Origin: Betaproteobacteria bacterium
GTDB taxonomy: Bacteria > Pseudomonadota > Gammaproteobacteria > Burkholderiales > Usitatibacteraceae
Direction of reading: 5' to 3'
Length of the DNA stretch: 64,000 nucleotides
Assembly (NCBI GenBank): GCA_016791265.1
Contig: JAEUMY010000023.1
Location: 186,001-250,000, forward strand
Shown here: piece by piece, positions 16,939 through 25,830 of the stretch
Position numbering within the stretch: the first letter of the stretch is position 1
How the letters are laid out: each line of letters starts with the position of its first letter
Program-made: the position numbers and the translations under genes
Notes under the pieces: model-generated
What the model was told of the DNA's origin: nothing
The model's database searches: none
The model's input: only the letters and a program-made list of their open reading frames with translations

Positions 16939-18846
16939 ATGACCTCGTCATCTTCCTCTCATCTGCCTTCATCTCAAACGCCTTCGCCTCAGACGCCGTC
17001 GCCGTCTCAGCCAACGCCCTTGACACCCGGCGCCGCCTCTGAAAAGAAGACCGCCACGGGCGACTGGCGCGTGGTCAAGATGCTGTTGCCGTACCTTGCG
17101 GAGTTCAAGGGCCGGGTCGCGCTGGCCCTCATCCTTCTGGTCATCGCCAAATTGGCCAACATCGGCGTGCCGCTACTGATGAAGGACATCGTGGACAGTC
17201 TGTCGCCCGCGCAACAGGTGTTGTCCGTGCCGGTTGCCCTGCTCGTGGCCTACGGCCTCTTGCGGTTGTCCTCGACCTTCTTCGCGGAGTTGCGCGACAT
17301 CGTCTTCATCAAGGTGACCCAGCGCGCCGCGCGACGGGTGGCGCTGTCGGTGTTCCGCCATCTGCATGCATTGAGTCTGCGCTTCCACCTCGAGCGGCAG
17401 ACCGGCGGCGTCTCACGCGACATCGAGCGCGGCACGCGCGGCATCTCCACGCTGATGTCATTCATGCTGTTCTCCATCCTGCCCACGCTCCTGGAGATCG
17501 GACTGGTGACCGGCATCATGTTCATCAAATTCGACCACTGGTTCGCCCTCATCACCGTGGCGGCGCTGGTGTCCTACATCGGCGCCACCATCGCCATCAC
17601 CGAGTGGCGCACGGCGCATCGCCGGCAGATGAACGACATGGACTCGAAGGCCAACACCAAGGCCATCGATTCGCTGCTCAATTACGAGACCGTCAAATAC
17701 TTCGGCAACGAGGAGTGGGAGGCGGGCCGCTACGACAAGAACCTGCAGCGCTACGAGGATGCGGCGGTGAAGAGCGAGACTTCGCTCGGCATTCTCAATT
17801 CCGCGCAGAGCTTCGTCATCGCCGGTGCCGTCACGCTGCTGATGTGGCGCGCTTCCGAAGGCATCGTGGACAAGTCGCTCACCATCGGCGACCTGGTGAT
17901 GGTCAACGCGCTGCTGATCCAGCTCTACATCCCGCTCAACTTCCTCGGCGTGATGTACCGCGAGATCAAGCAGGCGCTGACCGACATGGAGAAGATGTTC
18001 AATCTGTTGGGCGAGAATCGGGAGATCGCGGACAAACCCGGCGCAACGGCGCTGGACACGGCCGCCGGTGCGAATATTCGCTTCGAGCGGGTCAACTTCA
18101 GCTATGAAACCAAGCGTCAGATTCTGTTCGACGCGTCGTTTGAAGTGCCCGCGGGCAAGACGGTCGCCGTCGTCGGCTCGAGCGGCGCGGGCAAGTCGAC
18201 GCTGTCTCGCTTGCTGTATCGCTTCTACGACGTGAATGAAGGCCGCATCGCGATCGACGGTCAGGATATTCGCGATGTGACGCAGGTGTCCTTGCGGGCT
18301 TCGCTTGGCATCGTGCCGCAGGACACGGTGCTGTTCAACGACACCATTTACTACAACATCGCCTATGGCCGGCCGGAAGCCAGTCGCGAGCAAGTCATCG
18401 AGGCGGCCAAGTCGGCGCACATCCACGACTTCATCGAGCGGTTGCCGGACGGGTACGACGCCATGGTGGGCGAGCGGGGGCTGAAACTGTCCGGGGGCGA
18501 GAAACAGCGGGTCGCCATCGCCCGCACGTTGCTGAAGAACCCGGCCATCCTGATTTTCGACGAGGCCACCTCCGCGCTGGATTCGCGCACCGAGAAGGCC
18601 ATCCAGGCGGAGCTGAAGGAGATTTCAGCCGAGCGCACGACGCTGGTCATCGCGCATCGGCTCTCGACCGTGGTCGATGCGGATCAGATTCTGGTCATGG
18701 AAGGCGGGCGCATCGTCGAGCGCGGCACGTTCAACGAACTGATGGCGTTACAGGGCAAGTTCGCCGAGATGTGGCGATTGCAGCAGCAGGAGGCCGCCCG
18801 CGCCGACGCGGGCCTCATCAGTCCGCTGCGCCCAGAGGATCGCTGA
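16939..18846 (+). CDS. ABC exporter half-transporter, ATM1/heavy-metal type (fused membrane and ATPase domains)
   Basis: 635 residues. A Ser/Pro/Gln-rich N-terminal tail (1-40) precedes six transmembrane helices (about 55-340) and an ABC ATPase domain. Walker A GSSGAGKS is at 413-420, the signature LSGGEKQR at about 517-524, Walker B ILIFDE with Asp541/Glu542, followed by ATSALDSRTE. The architecture and YETVKYFGNE in the membrane domain match the Atm1/HMT1 group that exports thiol-conjugated compounds. The palindrome at 18070-18081 encodes ANIR in the linker strand (GANIRFERVNFSYE) where the family usually has G-x-I-x-F. Its 3' end overlaps the convergent hydrolase gene by 29 bp. Confidence 0.9.
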   Translation: MTSSSSSHLPSSQTPSPQTPSPSQPTPLTPGAASEKKTATGDWRVVKMLLPYLAEFKGRVALALILLVIAKLANIGVPLLMKDIVDSLSPAQQVLSVPVALLVAYGLLRLSSTFFAELRDIVFIKVTQRAARRVALSVFRHLHALSLRFHLERQTGGVSRDIERGTRGISTLMSFMLFSILPTLLEIGLVTGIMFIKFDHWFALITVAALVSYIGATIAITEWRTAHRRQMNDMDSKANTKAIDSLLNYETVKYFGNEEWEAGRYDKNLQRYEDAAVKSETSLGILNSAQSFVIAGAVTLLMWRASEGIVDKSLTIGDLVMVNALLIQLYIPLNFLGVMYREIKQALTDMEKMFNLLGENREIADKPGATALDTAAGANIRFERVNFSYETKRQILFDASFEVPAGKTVAVVGSSGAGKSTLSRLLYRFYDVNEGRIAIDGQDIRDVTQVSLRASLGIVPQDTVLFNDTIYYNIAYGRPEASREQVIEAAKSAHIHDFIERLPDGYDAMVGERGLKLSGGEKQRVAIARTLLKNPAILIFDEATSALDSRTEKAIQAELKEISAERTTLVIAHRLSTVVDADQILVMEGGRIVERGTFNELMALQGKFAEMWRLQQQEAARADAGLISPLRPEDR

Positions 18847-19624
18847 GAAACGTCTTCATCGCGGCCAGCGTTTCATCGGGCGCCTCGTACATCATGCCGT
18901 GCCCCGCGCCGGGCGCCATGACGGAACGCGCATTGGGCAGCGCGGCGACCAGCGATGCGCCGGCGCGCGGCGGCGTCATCTGATCCTTCTCCCCGATCAG
19001 AATCAGTGTTCGGACCTTCATGTCCGCCAGCGCGGGCGCCGCATAGGCTGCGCAGGCGGCGAGGTCGTTGTGCAGCACGCCGGCGCCGGCTTTTGCGAGC
19101 AGCCGTCGATACGTGCCGGTCAACGAGACGCCTGGCACGGCGCTTGAGCCCATCCGCGCGCGCGGACCGTGGCCCCAGGCGCAAAGCATGTCAATGGCGG
19201 TCGCGGTGTCGTCGCGCGCGGCGGTGAGCAACGCGTCGCTCACCGGCATCGGCGCCGACGCACCCAGCAGCACGAGTTGCGACACGCGTTCCGGACTGCC
19301 GATGGCGGTCTCCAGCGCGATGAGGCTGCCCATGCTGTGGCCGACTAGGGCGGCGGTGCGAATATTCGCATTGTCGAGAAACGCGATGACCCATTGCGAA
19401 TATTCGCGAATGGTCGCGCGGGGCTTGCCGTCGCTGAAGCCGTGACCGGGCAGATCAACCGCCAGCACGTTCCACCCGTGATGGGCGAAGTAACGCGCCT
19501 GCAAGTGCCAGACGCTGTGATCATTGGCTGCGCCGTGAATGAAGACAAGCGCGGGCTTGGATGCATGGAACGGCTTGCCGCCCGTGTACGCGTAGCAGGG
19601 TTGGTTTTGGACGAGGAATTTCAT
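18818..19624 (-). CDS. Alpha/beta hydrolase
   Basis: 268 residues from ATG 19624, 4 bp after the stop of the sulfhydrylase gene, so the two are co-transcribed. It has HG of the oxyanion hole (VFIHGAANDHSVW, about 29-31), DLPGHGFS, the nucleophile elbow GHSMGS with Ser97, GEKDQ with the probable acid, and GAGHGMM with the catalytic His. A cytoplasmic esterase or C-C hydrolase type; the substrate is unknown. Two palindromes lie only 26 bp apart, 19358-19369 (ANIR) and 19396-19407 (REYS), both in the helix and strand leading to the nucleophile. Confidence 0.85.
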   Translation of the reverse strand: MKFLVQNQPCYAYTGGKPFHASKPALVFIHGAANDHSVWHLQARYFAHHGWNVLAVDLPGHGFSDGKPRATIREYSQWVIAFLDNANIRTAALVGHSMGSLIALETAIGSPERVSQLVLLGASAPMPVSDALLTAARDDTATAIDMLCAWGHGPRARMGSSAVPGVSLTGTYRRLLAKAGAGVLHNDLAACAAYAAPALADMKVRTLILIGEKDQMTPPRAGASLVAALPNARSVMAPGAGHGMMYEAPDETLAAMKTFLSDPLGAAD

Positions 19625-19628
19625 CAGG

Positions 19629-20921
19629 CTACTTTTGCGAGGCGTGCAGCGCCCGTGACAAGTCCTCGATGAGATCGTCAGGGTGCTCCAGGCCGATGGA
19701 AAGCCGAATAGTGCCCTCGCCAATCCCCGCCGCCTTGAGCGCGTCGGCATCCATGCGGAAGTGCGTGGTGGACGCGGGATGGATCACCAGCGACTTGGCG
19801 TCGCCGATGTTGGCGAGGTGGGAGAAGAGCGCGAGTTTTTCGATGAACTTCCGGCCCGCCTCGCGCCCGCCCTTGACCTCGAACGACAGCACGCCGCCGG
19901 CGCCGTGAGGCAGCAGTCGCCGCGCCAGCGCGTGATCGGGGTGGCTCGCCAAGTCGGGATGGCACACGGATGCGACGGCGGCGTGACCTCTGAGAAAGCC
20001 GGCGATGGTCCGCGCACTCGCGACATGGCGCGGCATGCGCAGATGCAGCGTTTCAATGCCTTGCAGAATCTGGAACGCGGTCATGGGCGCCATGCACGCG
20101 CCGAAATCGCGCAAGCCTTCACGCCGCGCGCGCAGCGCGAAGGCGCCGGTGGACGACTCCTCGCTGAACACCATGCCGTGAAAGCCCTCGTAGGGTTCGG
20201 TGAGCGTCGGAAATTTTCCGGATCGGTCCCAGTCGAAGGTGCCGCCATCGACCAGCACGCCGCCGATCACCACACCGTGACCGGACAGGAACTTGGTCGC
20301 GGAATGCATGACCAGGTCGGCGCCTTGGTCGATGGGCCGCGACAGAAACGGCGTGGTCAGCGTGGCATCGACCAGGAGCGGCAGGCCGTGCTCATGCGCC
20401 AGCGCCGCGACGGCTGGCACGTCCAGCACGTCCAGACCGGGATTGCCCACTGTCTCGCCAAAGAGCAGGCGTGTCTCGGGGCGGATGGCGGATCGCCAGG
20501 CATCAAGATCGCGCGGATTCACGAACGTCGTGGCGATGCCGAAGCGCGACAGCGTGTAATGAAGCAGGTTGTGTGAGCCGCCGTACAGCGCGGAGGCAGC
20601 GACGATGTGCGCGCCAGAACCCATCAGCGTGGCGATTGCAAGGTGCAGCGCGGCTTGACCGCTGGCGGTGGCGATGGCGGCCACGCCACCGTCGAGCATC
20701 GCCATGCGTTCTTCGAAGACAGCAACCGTCGGGTTGGACAGGCGGGAATAGACGTGGCCGGCCCGTTCCAGATTGAACAGGCTCGCGGCATGGTCGGTAT
20801 CCGCAAACACGTAGGACGCCGTTTGGTGAATGGGTACCGCCCGCGAACCGGTTGCGGGGTCCGGCGATTGGCCGGCGTGCAGGGCCTGAGTGTCGGGATG
20901 AAGGCTGAATTTTGGCTTCAC
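19629..20921 (-). CDS. metY: O-acetylhomoserine aminocarboxypropyltransferase (sulfhydrylase)
   Basis: 430 residues, PLP fold type I, Cys/Met metabolism family. HxGQ near the N-terminus (LHAGQSPDPATGSRAVPI), YSRLSNPT, ASGQAA, and the PLP-lysine motif SATKFLSGHG with Lys210 are all present. The length and the ALYGGSHNLL segment fit O-acetylhomoserine sulfhydrylase, which makes homocysteine or methionine from O-acetylhomoserine and sulfide or methanethiol, better than cystathionine synthase. It is divergent from pbpG across 94 bp and is followed by a hydrolase gene 4 bp downstream. No palindrome lies inside it. Confidence 0.85.
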   Translation of the reverse strand: MKPKFSLHPDTQALHAGQSPDPATGSRAVPIHQTASYVFADTDHAASLFNLERAGHVYSRLSNPTVAVFEERMAMLDGGVAAIATASGQAALHLAIATLMGSGAHIVAASALYGGSHNLLHYTLSRFGIATTFVNPRDLDAWRSAIRPETRLLFGETVGNPGLDVLDVPAVAALAHEHGLPLLVDATLTTPFLSRPIDQGADLVMHSATKFLSGHGVVIGGVLVDGGTFDWDRSGKFPTLTEPYEGFHGMVFSEESSTGAFALRARREGLRDFGACMAPMTAFQILQGIETLHLRMPRHVASARTIAGFLRGHAAVASVCHPDLASHPDHALARRLLPHGAGGVLSFEVKGGREAGRKFIEKLALFSHLANIGDAKSLVIHPASTTHFRMDADALKAAGIGEGTIRLSIGLEHPDDLIEDLSRALHASQK

Positions 20922-21015
20922 GAGTTGGCGTTATTTCGTTGATTTCAAACAAATGTTGTCATGAACCCGCCATCTTTGCTATGGTGTCGGTTCGCTGCAA
21001 ATCCAAGGTGGGGAA

Positions 21016-21963
21016 ATGATTCGCGCAGGATTCAAATTGTCCGTGCTGGCGCACGGTGCCGCTGCTTTGTTTGTCATGGGCCTGGCTGCCCCGCTGGCCC
21101 ATGCGGAGCAGCCCGCCAAGGGCAAGCTGGTCAAGGCCAAGTCCCCATCCCAGCGCGCGGCCGCCAAGACGCCCGATCTCACCAAGGAAGGTGAACCGAA
21201 TCTGCTGTCCAGCGCGGCGCTGGTGTACGACCAGAATTCCGGCAAGCTGCTTTACGCGAAAAACGCCGACACCGTGACGCCCATCGCCTCCATCACCAAG
21301 GTCATGACCGCCATGATCGTGCTGGATGCCAAGCTGCCCTTGGACGAGGCCATCACCATCACCAATGACGACATCGACATGCTGAAGGGTTCGCGTTCGC
21401 GCCTGCCCATCGGCAGCGCTTTCCGTCGCGAGGATTTGATGCGGCTGTCACTCATGGCCTCCGACAATCGCGCCGCGTCCGCGCTGGGCCGCAACTACCC
21501 GGGCGGGATCGAGGCTTTCGTCGAGGCCATGAACACGAAGGCCAAGCTGCTCAACCTCTCCAGCACGCGTTTCGTCGATTCCAGCGGCTTGGCACCCGGC
21601 AACGTGTCCAGTCCGCAAGATCTGGCGACGCTCGTGTCCGAGGCCGCTCGGTATCCGATGATCCGCGAGTTCTCCACCACGCCCGAGCTGCACGTCACGC
21701 TGCCCAACGCCAAGAAGCCGATGGGCTTCAACAACACCAATGCGCTGGTGAAGAACCAGGAGTGGAATATTGGGCTGTCCAAGACCGGCTACATCAGCGA
21801 GTCGGGCAAGTGTCTGGTCATGCAGGCGACCATTGCCAACAATCCGGTGGTCATCGTGCTGCTGGATTCCTGGGGCCGCCTGACCCGCATCGGCGACGCC
21901 AATCGCATCAAGAAGTGGCTGGAAACGCAGAAGGTTGCCGCCACGCCGCGCGCAGCAAGTTAA
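21016..21963 (+). CDS. pbpG: D-alanyl-D-alanine endopeptidase PBP7
   Basis: 315 residues with a signal peptide (LAHGAAALFVMGLAAPLAHA) and a Lys-rich linker. The three catalytic motifs of S11 penicillin-binding proteins are present: S92-I-T-K95, S149-D-N151, and K256-T-G258. The single catalytic domain without a C-terminal membrane anchor matches PbpG, a periplasmic enzyme that cleaves peptidoglycan cross-links. GGTGGGG lies just before the start. It is a single-gene unit; lutA begins about 50 bp downstream. Confidence 0.9.
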   Translation: MIRAGFKLSVLAHGAAALFVMGLAAPLAHAEQPAKGKLVKAKSPSQRAAAKTPDLTKEGEPNLLSSAALVYDQNSGKLLYAKNADTVTPIASITKVMTAMIVLDAKLPLDEAITITNDDIDMLKGSRSRLPIGSAFRREDLMRLSLMASDNRAASALGRNYPGGIEAFVEAMNTKAKLLNLSSTRFVDSSGLAPGNVSSPQDLATLVSEAARYPMIREFSTTPELHVTLPNAKKPMGFNNTNALVKNQEWNIGLSKTGYISESGKCLVMQATIANNPVVIVLLDSWGRLTRIGDANRIKKWLETQKVAATPRAAS

Positions 21964-22012
21964 GTTGATGCCGGTCGGCGCCCGCCGACCGCCGCAGCGG
22001 TAAACTGGGGCC

Positions 22013-22783
22013 ATGAAAGTCGGCCTCTTCGTCACCTGCCTCGTTGACCTCGCCCGTCCCTCCATCGGTTTCGCGACGCTGAAGCTGCTTCAGGACGCGG
22101 GTTGCGAAGTCATCTATCCCGACACCCAGACCTGCTGCGGCCAGCCCGGCTACAACTCGGGCGCGCGAGAAGTCTCCAGGGAACTGGCCCTCAAGGTGCT
22201 GAAAGAGTTCCGCGACTGCGACTACGTCGTGGCGCCGTCCGGCTCCTGCACCGGGCAGATCAAGGTCCACTATCCCAACGACCTCTTCCGGGGCGCGCCC
22301 GAACAGCGCGATTTCGAAGCGTTGGCGGCCAAGACCTTTGAACTCTCCGACTTCCTCATCAACGTGCTCAATGTTCAGACCGTGCCCGGCAAGTTCGAGG
22401 GGGCGGTCACGTATCACGACAGTTGCTCGGGGCTGCGCGAACTCTCGGTGAAAATGCAGCCGCGCTACCTGTTGCAGATGGCCGGCGCCGAAATCGCGGA
22501 GATGGCCGACTGCGAGAAATGCTGCGGCTTCGGCGGCACGTTTTCCATCAAGCTGGGTGAGATTTCCACGCGCATGGCCGAGAACAAGTGCGCGAATATT
22601 CGCAGTAGCGGGGCATCGACCATCGTTGGCGGCGATCTGGGTTGCCTGCTCAATATCGAGGGACGGCTGCGACGCGAAGGTGACATGACCACACAGGTGA
22701 AGCACTTCGCGGAGATCGCTGCCGGGGATTTGAGTTCGCTTGATGGATCAGAGCGAAACGCAAACACAAATGAACACGGATGA
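22013..22783 (+). CDS. lutA: Lactate utilization protein LutA, iron-sulfur (CCG) protein
   Basis: 256 residues. Two cysteine-rich CCG domains are visible: CCG at 41-43 (TCCGQPGYNSG) and CCG at 170-172 (CEKCCGFGGTF), with paired Cys in SGSC and HDSCSG. It is a subunit of the LutABC L-lactate dehydrogenase complex, with lutB and lutC following. The palindrome at 22592-22603 encodes ANIR. The last dozen residues (SERNANTNEHG) are encoded by the left arm of an inverted repeat that covers the stop codon, so the C-terminus was probably altered by repeat insertion. Confidence 0.9.
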   Translation: MKVGLFVTCLVDLARPSIGFATLKLLQDAGCEVIYPDTQTCCGQPGYNSGAREVSRELALKVLKEFRDCDYVVAPSGSCTGQIKVHYPNDLFRGAPEQRDFEALAAKTFELSDFLINVLNVQTVPGKFEGAVTYHDSCSGLRELSVKMQPRYLLQMAGAEIAEMADCEKCCGFGGTFSIKLGEISTRMAENKCANIRSSGASTIVGGDLGCLLNIEGRLRREGDMTTQVKHFAEIAAGDLSSLDGSERNANTNEHG

Positions 22784-23011
22784 TGCTTGCAGATTTTTTG
22801 TGACGTGCAGACGCCCCTTGTTCCCGTTCGTGCTGAGGTATCGAAGCACAAGCGGGCCGGGCGGGGCTTGATTGCAGGGTTCCTCGTTCATCTCGGAAAA
22901 GTTGTGGCCCGCCCGCCCTTCGATACCTCAGCGCGAACGGGAACGAAAGGATTCAGCAGCGGAAAGAGAGCCGCATCTGTGTTCATCCGTGTTCATCTGT
23001 CTTTGCGTTTG
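22755..23011. repeat. Nested inverted-repeat element between lutA and lutB
   Basis: Two inverted repeats are nested. The outer arms are 22755-22783 and 22983-23011 (about 29 bp, few mismatches, core ATGAACACGGATGA). The inner arms are 22820-22846 and 22918-22944 (27 bp, one mismatch), extended by G/C-rich complementary flanks. The whole can fold into one long hairpin. It looks like a small non-coding mobile or REP-type element inserted in the lut operon, ending about 40 bp before lutB. No gene is inside. Confidence 0.8.
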
Positions 23012-23051
23012 GCGCTGATTCAGGCGCTTCACTGACCTTAGAAAGCACGTC

Positions 23052-24461
23052 ATGCAAGTCCAATCCATGCACTTCAAGCGGAACGCGTCGGCCAAGCTGA
23101 ACGACGCGGTCCTGCAGCGCAACATGCAGAAGGCCAAGGGCAAGTTCGTCGACGGCCGCGCCAAGGCCGTGAGCGAGGTCGAGAACTGGGAGGCTATTCG
23201 CACGCATGCGGCGGCTTTGCGCGACCAATGTTTGGCAAACCTCGATGCGTACCTGCTGGAGTTCGAAGCTAACGCCACGCGGCATGGTGCGGTGGTGCAC
23301 TGGGCGGAGACGGCCGCGGAGGCGTGCGACATTATCGTGAAGATCGCCAAAGAGAACGGCGTTGCGAAGGCCACCAAGTCCAAGTCCATGGTGTCCGAGG
23401 AGGTGAATCTCAACGAGCGCCTGGAAGCCGCCGGCATCCAGCCCATCGAGACCGACTTGGGTGAATACATCCTGCAGCTCGCCGGTGAGCCACCGTCGCA
23501 CATCGTGGCGCCCGCCGTACACAAGTCAAAAGAGCAGGTGGCGGACCTGTTCGTGGCGGCGCATGGGAAGCCGCGGCTCACCGACATTCCGGCCATGACG
23601 CGCGAGGCGCGGGACGCGTTGCGCGATCACTTCCTCACCGCCGACATGGGTATCAGCGGCGCCAATTTCATCATCGCCGAGACCGGCACCACGCTCACCG
23701 TCACCAACGAAGGCAATGCCGACATGGTGACGACCGTGCCGCGCATCCACTGCGTCATCACCGGGGTCGAGAAGGTCATTCCCACGCTGGAAGATTTCGC
23801 GACGCTGATCCGCCTGCTGCCGCGCAGCGCGGTGGGCCAGACCATTGCCAATTACCTCACGCTCACCACCGGCACGAAAATGCCCGGCGATCAGGATGGC
23901 CCCGAACAGATGCACATCGTGCTGGTCGACGCCGGCCGCACCAAGTTTGTCGGCACCGACATGCAGGACATGCTGCGCTGCATCCGCTGTGGCGCCTGCA
24001 TGAACCATTGCCCCGTCTATCAGAACGTCGGCGGTCATGCCTATGGCTGGGTGTATCCGGGGCCCATGGGCTCCATTCTCACGCCGACCTATGTCGGCAT
24101 CGAGAACGCGGGCGACCTGCCCAATGCCGCGACGTTTTGCGGCGAATGCCAGGTGGTCTGCCCGGTGAAGATTCCGTTGCCCGATCTCATGCGCAAATTG
24201 CGTGAGCGGCAGCACGACATGCGCCTGCGTCCCTGGAGTGAACGCATCCCGATGGCGATGTGGGCCTTCGCGGCGAAGCGGGCTGGACTGTATGCGTTCC
24301 TCAGCAAGTGGGGGGCGCGGGTCGGGTCGTGGCTGGGTGGGCGCGACCGCCTGATTCATTCCCTGCCCGGCATTGACGGCTGGACGCAGGGGCGCGACAT
24401 GCCCGCGCCTGAGGGGCGCACCTTCCGCGAACTGTATGTGCAAAGGCGGGACAAGCAATGA
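23052..24461 (+). CDS. lutB: Lactate utilization protein LutB, iron-sulfur protein
   Basis: 469 residues. The N-terminal LutB/LUD domain (about 60-300, with KSMVSEEVNLNERLE and GANFIIAETGTTLTVTNEGN) is followed by two 4Fe-4S ferredoxin-type clusters: Cys310, 313, 316, 320 (CIRCGACMNHCPVY) and Cys363, 366, 370 (CGECQVVCP). It carries electrons in the LutABC L-lactate oxidation complex. It is separated from lutA by a 268-bp stretch filled by an inverted-repeat element and overlaps lutC as ATGA. ATG 23052 is taken because it directly follows an A/G-rich leader. Confidence 0.9.
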   Translation: MQVQSMHFKRNASAKLNDAVLQRNMQKAKGKFVDGRAKAVSEVENWEAIRTHAAALRDQCLANLDAYLLEFEANATRHGAVVHWAETAAEACDIIVKIAKENGVAKATKSKSMVSEEVNLNERLEAAGIQPIETDLGEYILQLAGEPPSHIVAPAVHKSKEQVADLFVAAHGKPRLTDIPAMTREARDALRDHFLTADMGISGANFIIAETGTTLTVTNEGNADMVTTVPRIHCVITGVEKVIPTLEDFATLIRLLPRSAVGQTIANYLTLTTGTKMPGDQDGPEQMHIVLVDAGRTKFVGTDMQDMLRCIRCGACMNHCPVYQNVGGHAYGWVYPGPMGSILTPTYVGIENAGDLPNAATFCGECQVVCPVKIPLPDLMRKLRERQHDMRLRPWSERIPMAMWAFAAKRAGLYAFLSKWGARVGSWLGGRDRLIHSLPGIDGWTQGRDMPAPEGRTFRELYVQRRDKQ

Positions 24462-25105
24462 GTGCGCGCGAGAACATTCTGGCGCGTATTCGCCGCCAGC
24501 AAGGGCGTAGCGGCCCAACCACGGCCGAAGAGATGGCGCTGGTGCGTGCGAATATTCGCGAGCACGGCGTGGGCCCGAAGCCGCTGGCGGCGCAGGCTGA
24601 GGATTCGCTCGAGTTGTTCAAGCGCGAATGCCAGCGACTGCTCACCACGTTCGCCGAAGTGGATGAGGCCACGGTGCCGCATGAGGTGGCGCGCTACTGT
24701 GCAGAGGCAAATATCGCCAAGAGTCTGGCCGGCTGGCGCGAATATTCGCATCTGCATTGGCCTGCGGCCGGCATCGACTACGCTGCGCGCGCCGCAAACA
24801 AGGACGACACCGTCGGCTTCACCGGCTGCTTCTGCGCCATCGCCGAAACCGGCACGTTGCTGTTGCTGTCTTCGCCCGATCAGCCCAAGCTGAATGCGTT
24901 GCTGCCCGAAACCCACATCTGTGTCGTGCCCAAGGCGCGCATCGTGCCCACGATGGAAGATGCCTTCGCGCTCGTGAGAACGGAAGTGGGCGAGCCGCCA
25001 CGGTCGATGTTCTTTGTGTCGGGGCCGTCACGTACCGCCGACATCGAACAGACGATCGTGATCGGCGCCCACGGCCCGTATCGCGTCCACGTCATTCTGA
25101 TCTGA
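24458..25105 (+). CDS. lutC: Lactate utilization protein LutC
   Basis: 215 residues with the LUD domain pattern: VGFTGCFCAIAETGTLLLLSSPDQP, PETHICVVPKARIVPTMEDAF, and the ending SGPSRTADIEQTIVIGAHGPYRVHVILI typical of LutC, here given as residues about 187-215. Third subunit of the L-lactate oxidation complex, coupled to lutB by an ATGA overlap. Two palindromes lie in it, 24548-24559 (ANIR) and 24738-24749 (REYS). The region just downstream repeats the last nine codons in degenerate form at about 25183-25209. Confidence 0.9.
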   Translation: MSARENILARIRRQQGRSGPTTAEEMALVRANIREHGVGPKPLAAQAEDSLELFKRECQRLLTTFAEVDEATVPHEVARYCAEANIAKSLAGWREYSHLHWPAAGIDYAARAANKDDTVGFTGCFCAIAETGTLLLLSSPDQPKLNALLPETHICVVPKARIVPTMEDAFALVRTEVGEPPRSMFFVSGPSRTADIEQTIVIGAHGPYRVHVILI

Positions 25106-25830
25106 CCCGTGACGGCCGCTTCGCTCTACGGGGTCGCATCCCGCAAGCGGGACCCTGCTCCGCCCTCCGAGCTCGCCTCACATACCGCGTGCATGTCATT
25201 CTGACCTGATACTTTCCAGCCCGACGGGAACTTTCCCGAGTTGTCGCGAGTCTCTGTCTGGACTCCGCCGGAGTCATGCGCCGCAAGGCGCCGACGGGCC
25301 CCTCTGACGTCAACGCAGGTTGACGTGATGTCGTCGTAAATCGAACCGACGTTCATTTGCCACAAGGGGCCGTTCTGGAATTCACTCCCGCGTTTCCGCT
25401 CGCCGAGTTCTTGCCCAAGCCCGTCTTGGGCTGGCTCGCCGCCGGCTGCGTGGCCGTCGCGATGGTCTTTGGCGTCGGGGTCGGCGGGTACTTCGGCGCG
25501 CAAGGCGGCACGGCGTACGCCCCCCGGTTTCGAGATCGAAAAGCCGCTGTCGATGGATAGCGTCTTCGTGATCGCGGCTATCTTCACCTGCGCCGCCCTC
25601 TCGCCACGGCGCCCGCGCCGGGTGCTCTGCTGGGGCGCTCCTGATGCTCTTCCCCGCTGACAACATGCCTGACGTCGGCAACAGTCCGCGCCTGCGATTC
25701 TCCAGGAAGCGCGGGCGCATCACGAGCGGCACTCGCCGCAACACGTTCTTTGTAACGCCGCTGTCCAATATCGCCAGCGGCGCGTGGCCAACCCGTCCTG
25801 ACTCAACAACCCTTCACTTGAGAGACGAAC
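25106..25830. other. 725-bp gap with repeat debris, no convincing gene
   Basis: It begins with a degenerate second copy of the lutC 3' end (25183-25209 resembles 25079-25105). A perfect 8-bp inverted repeat with a 4-nt loop is at 25307-25314/25319-25326 (ACGTCAAC...GTTGACGT). A short plus-strand open frame near 25357-25560 has a hydrophobic run (LGWLAAGCVAVAMVFGVGVGG), but it has no supported start and no family match, so I do not call it a gene. The region may be the remains of a decayed gene or insertion. Confidence 0.5.

Noticed and set aside
22755..23011. CRISPR array or insertion sequence between lutA and lutB
   Set aside because: There are only two pairs of inverted arms, no direct repeats with spacers, and no transposase gene.
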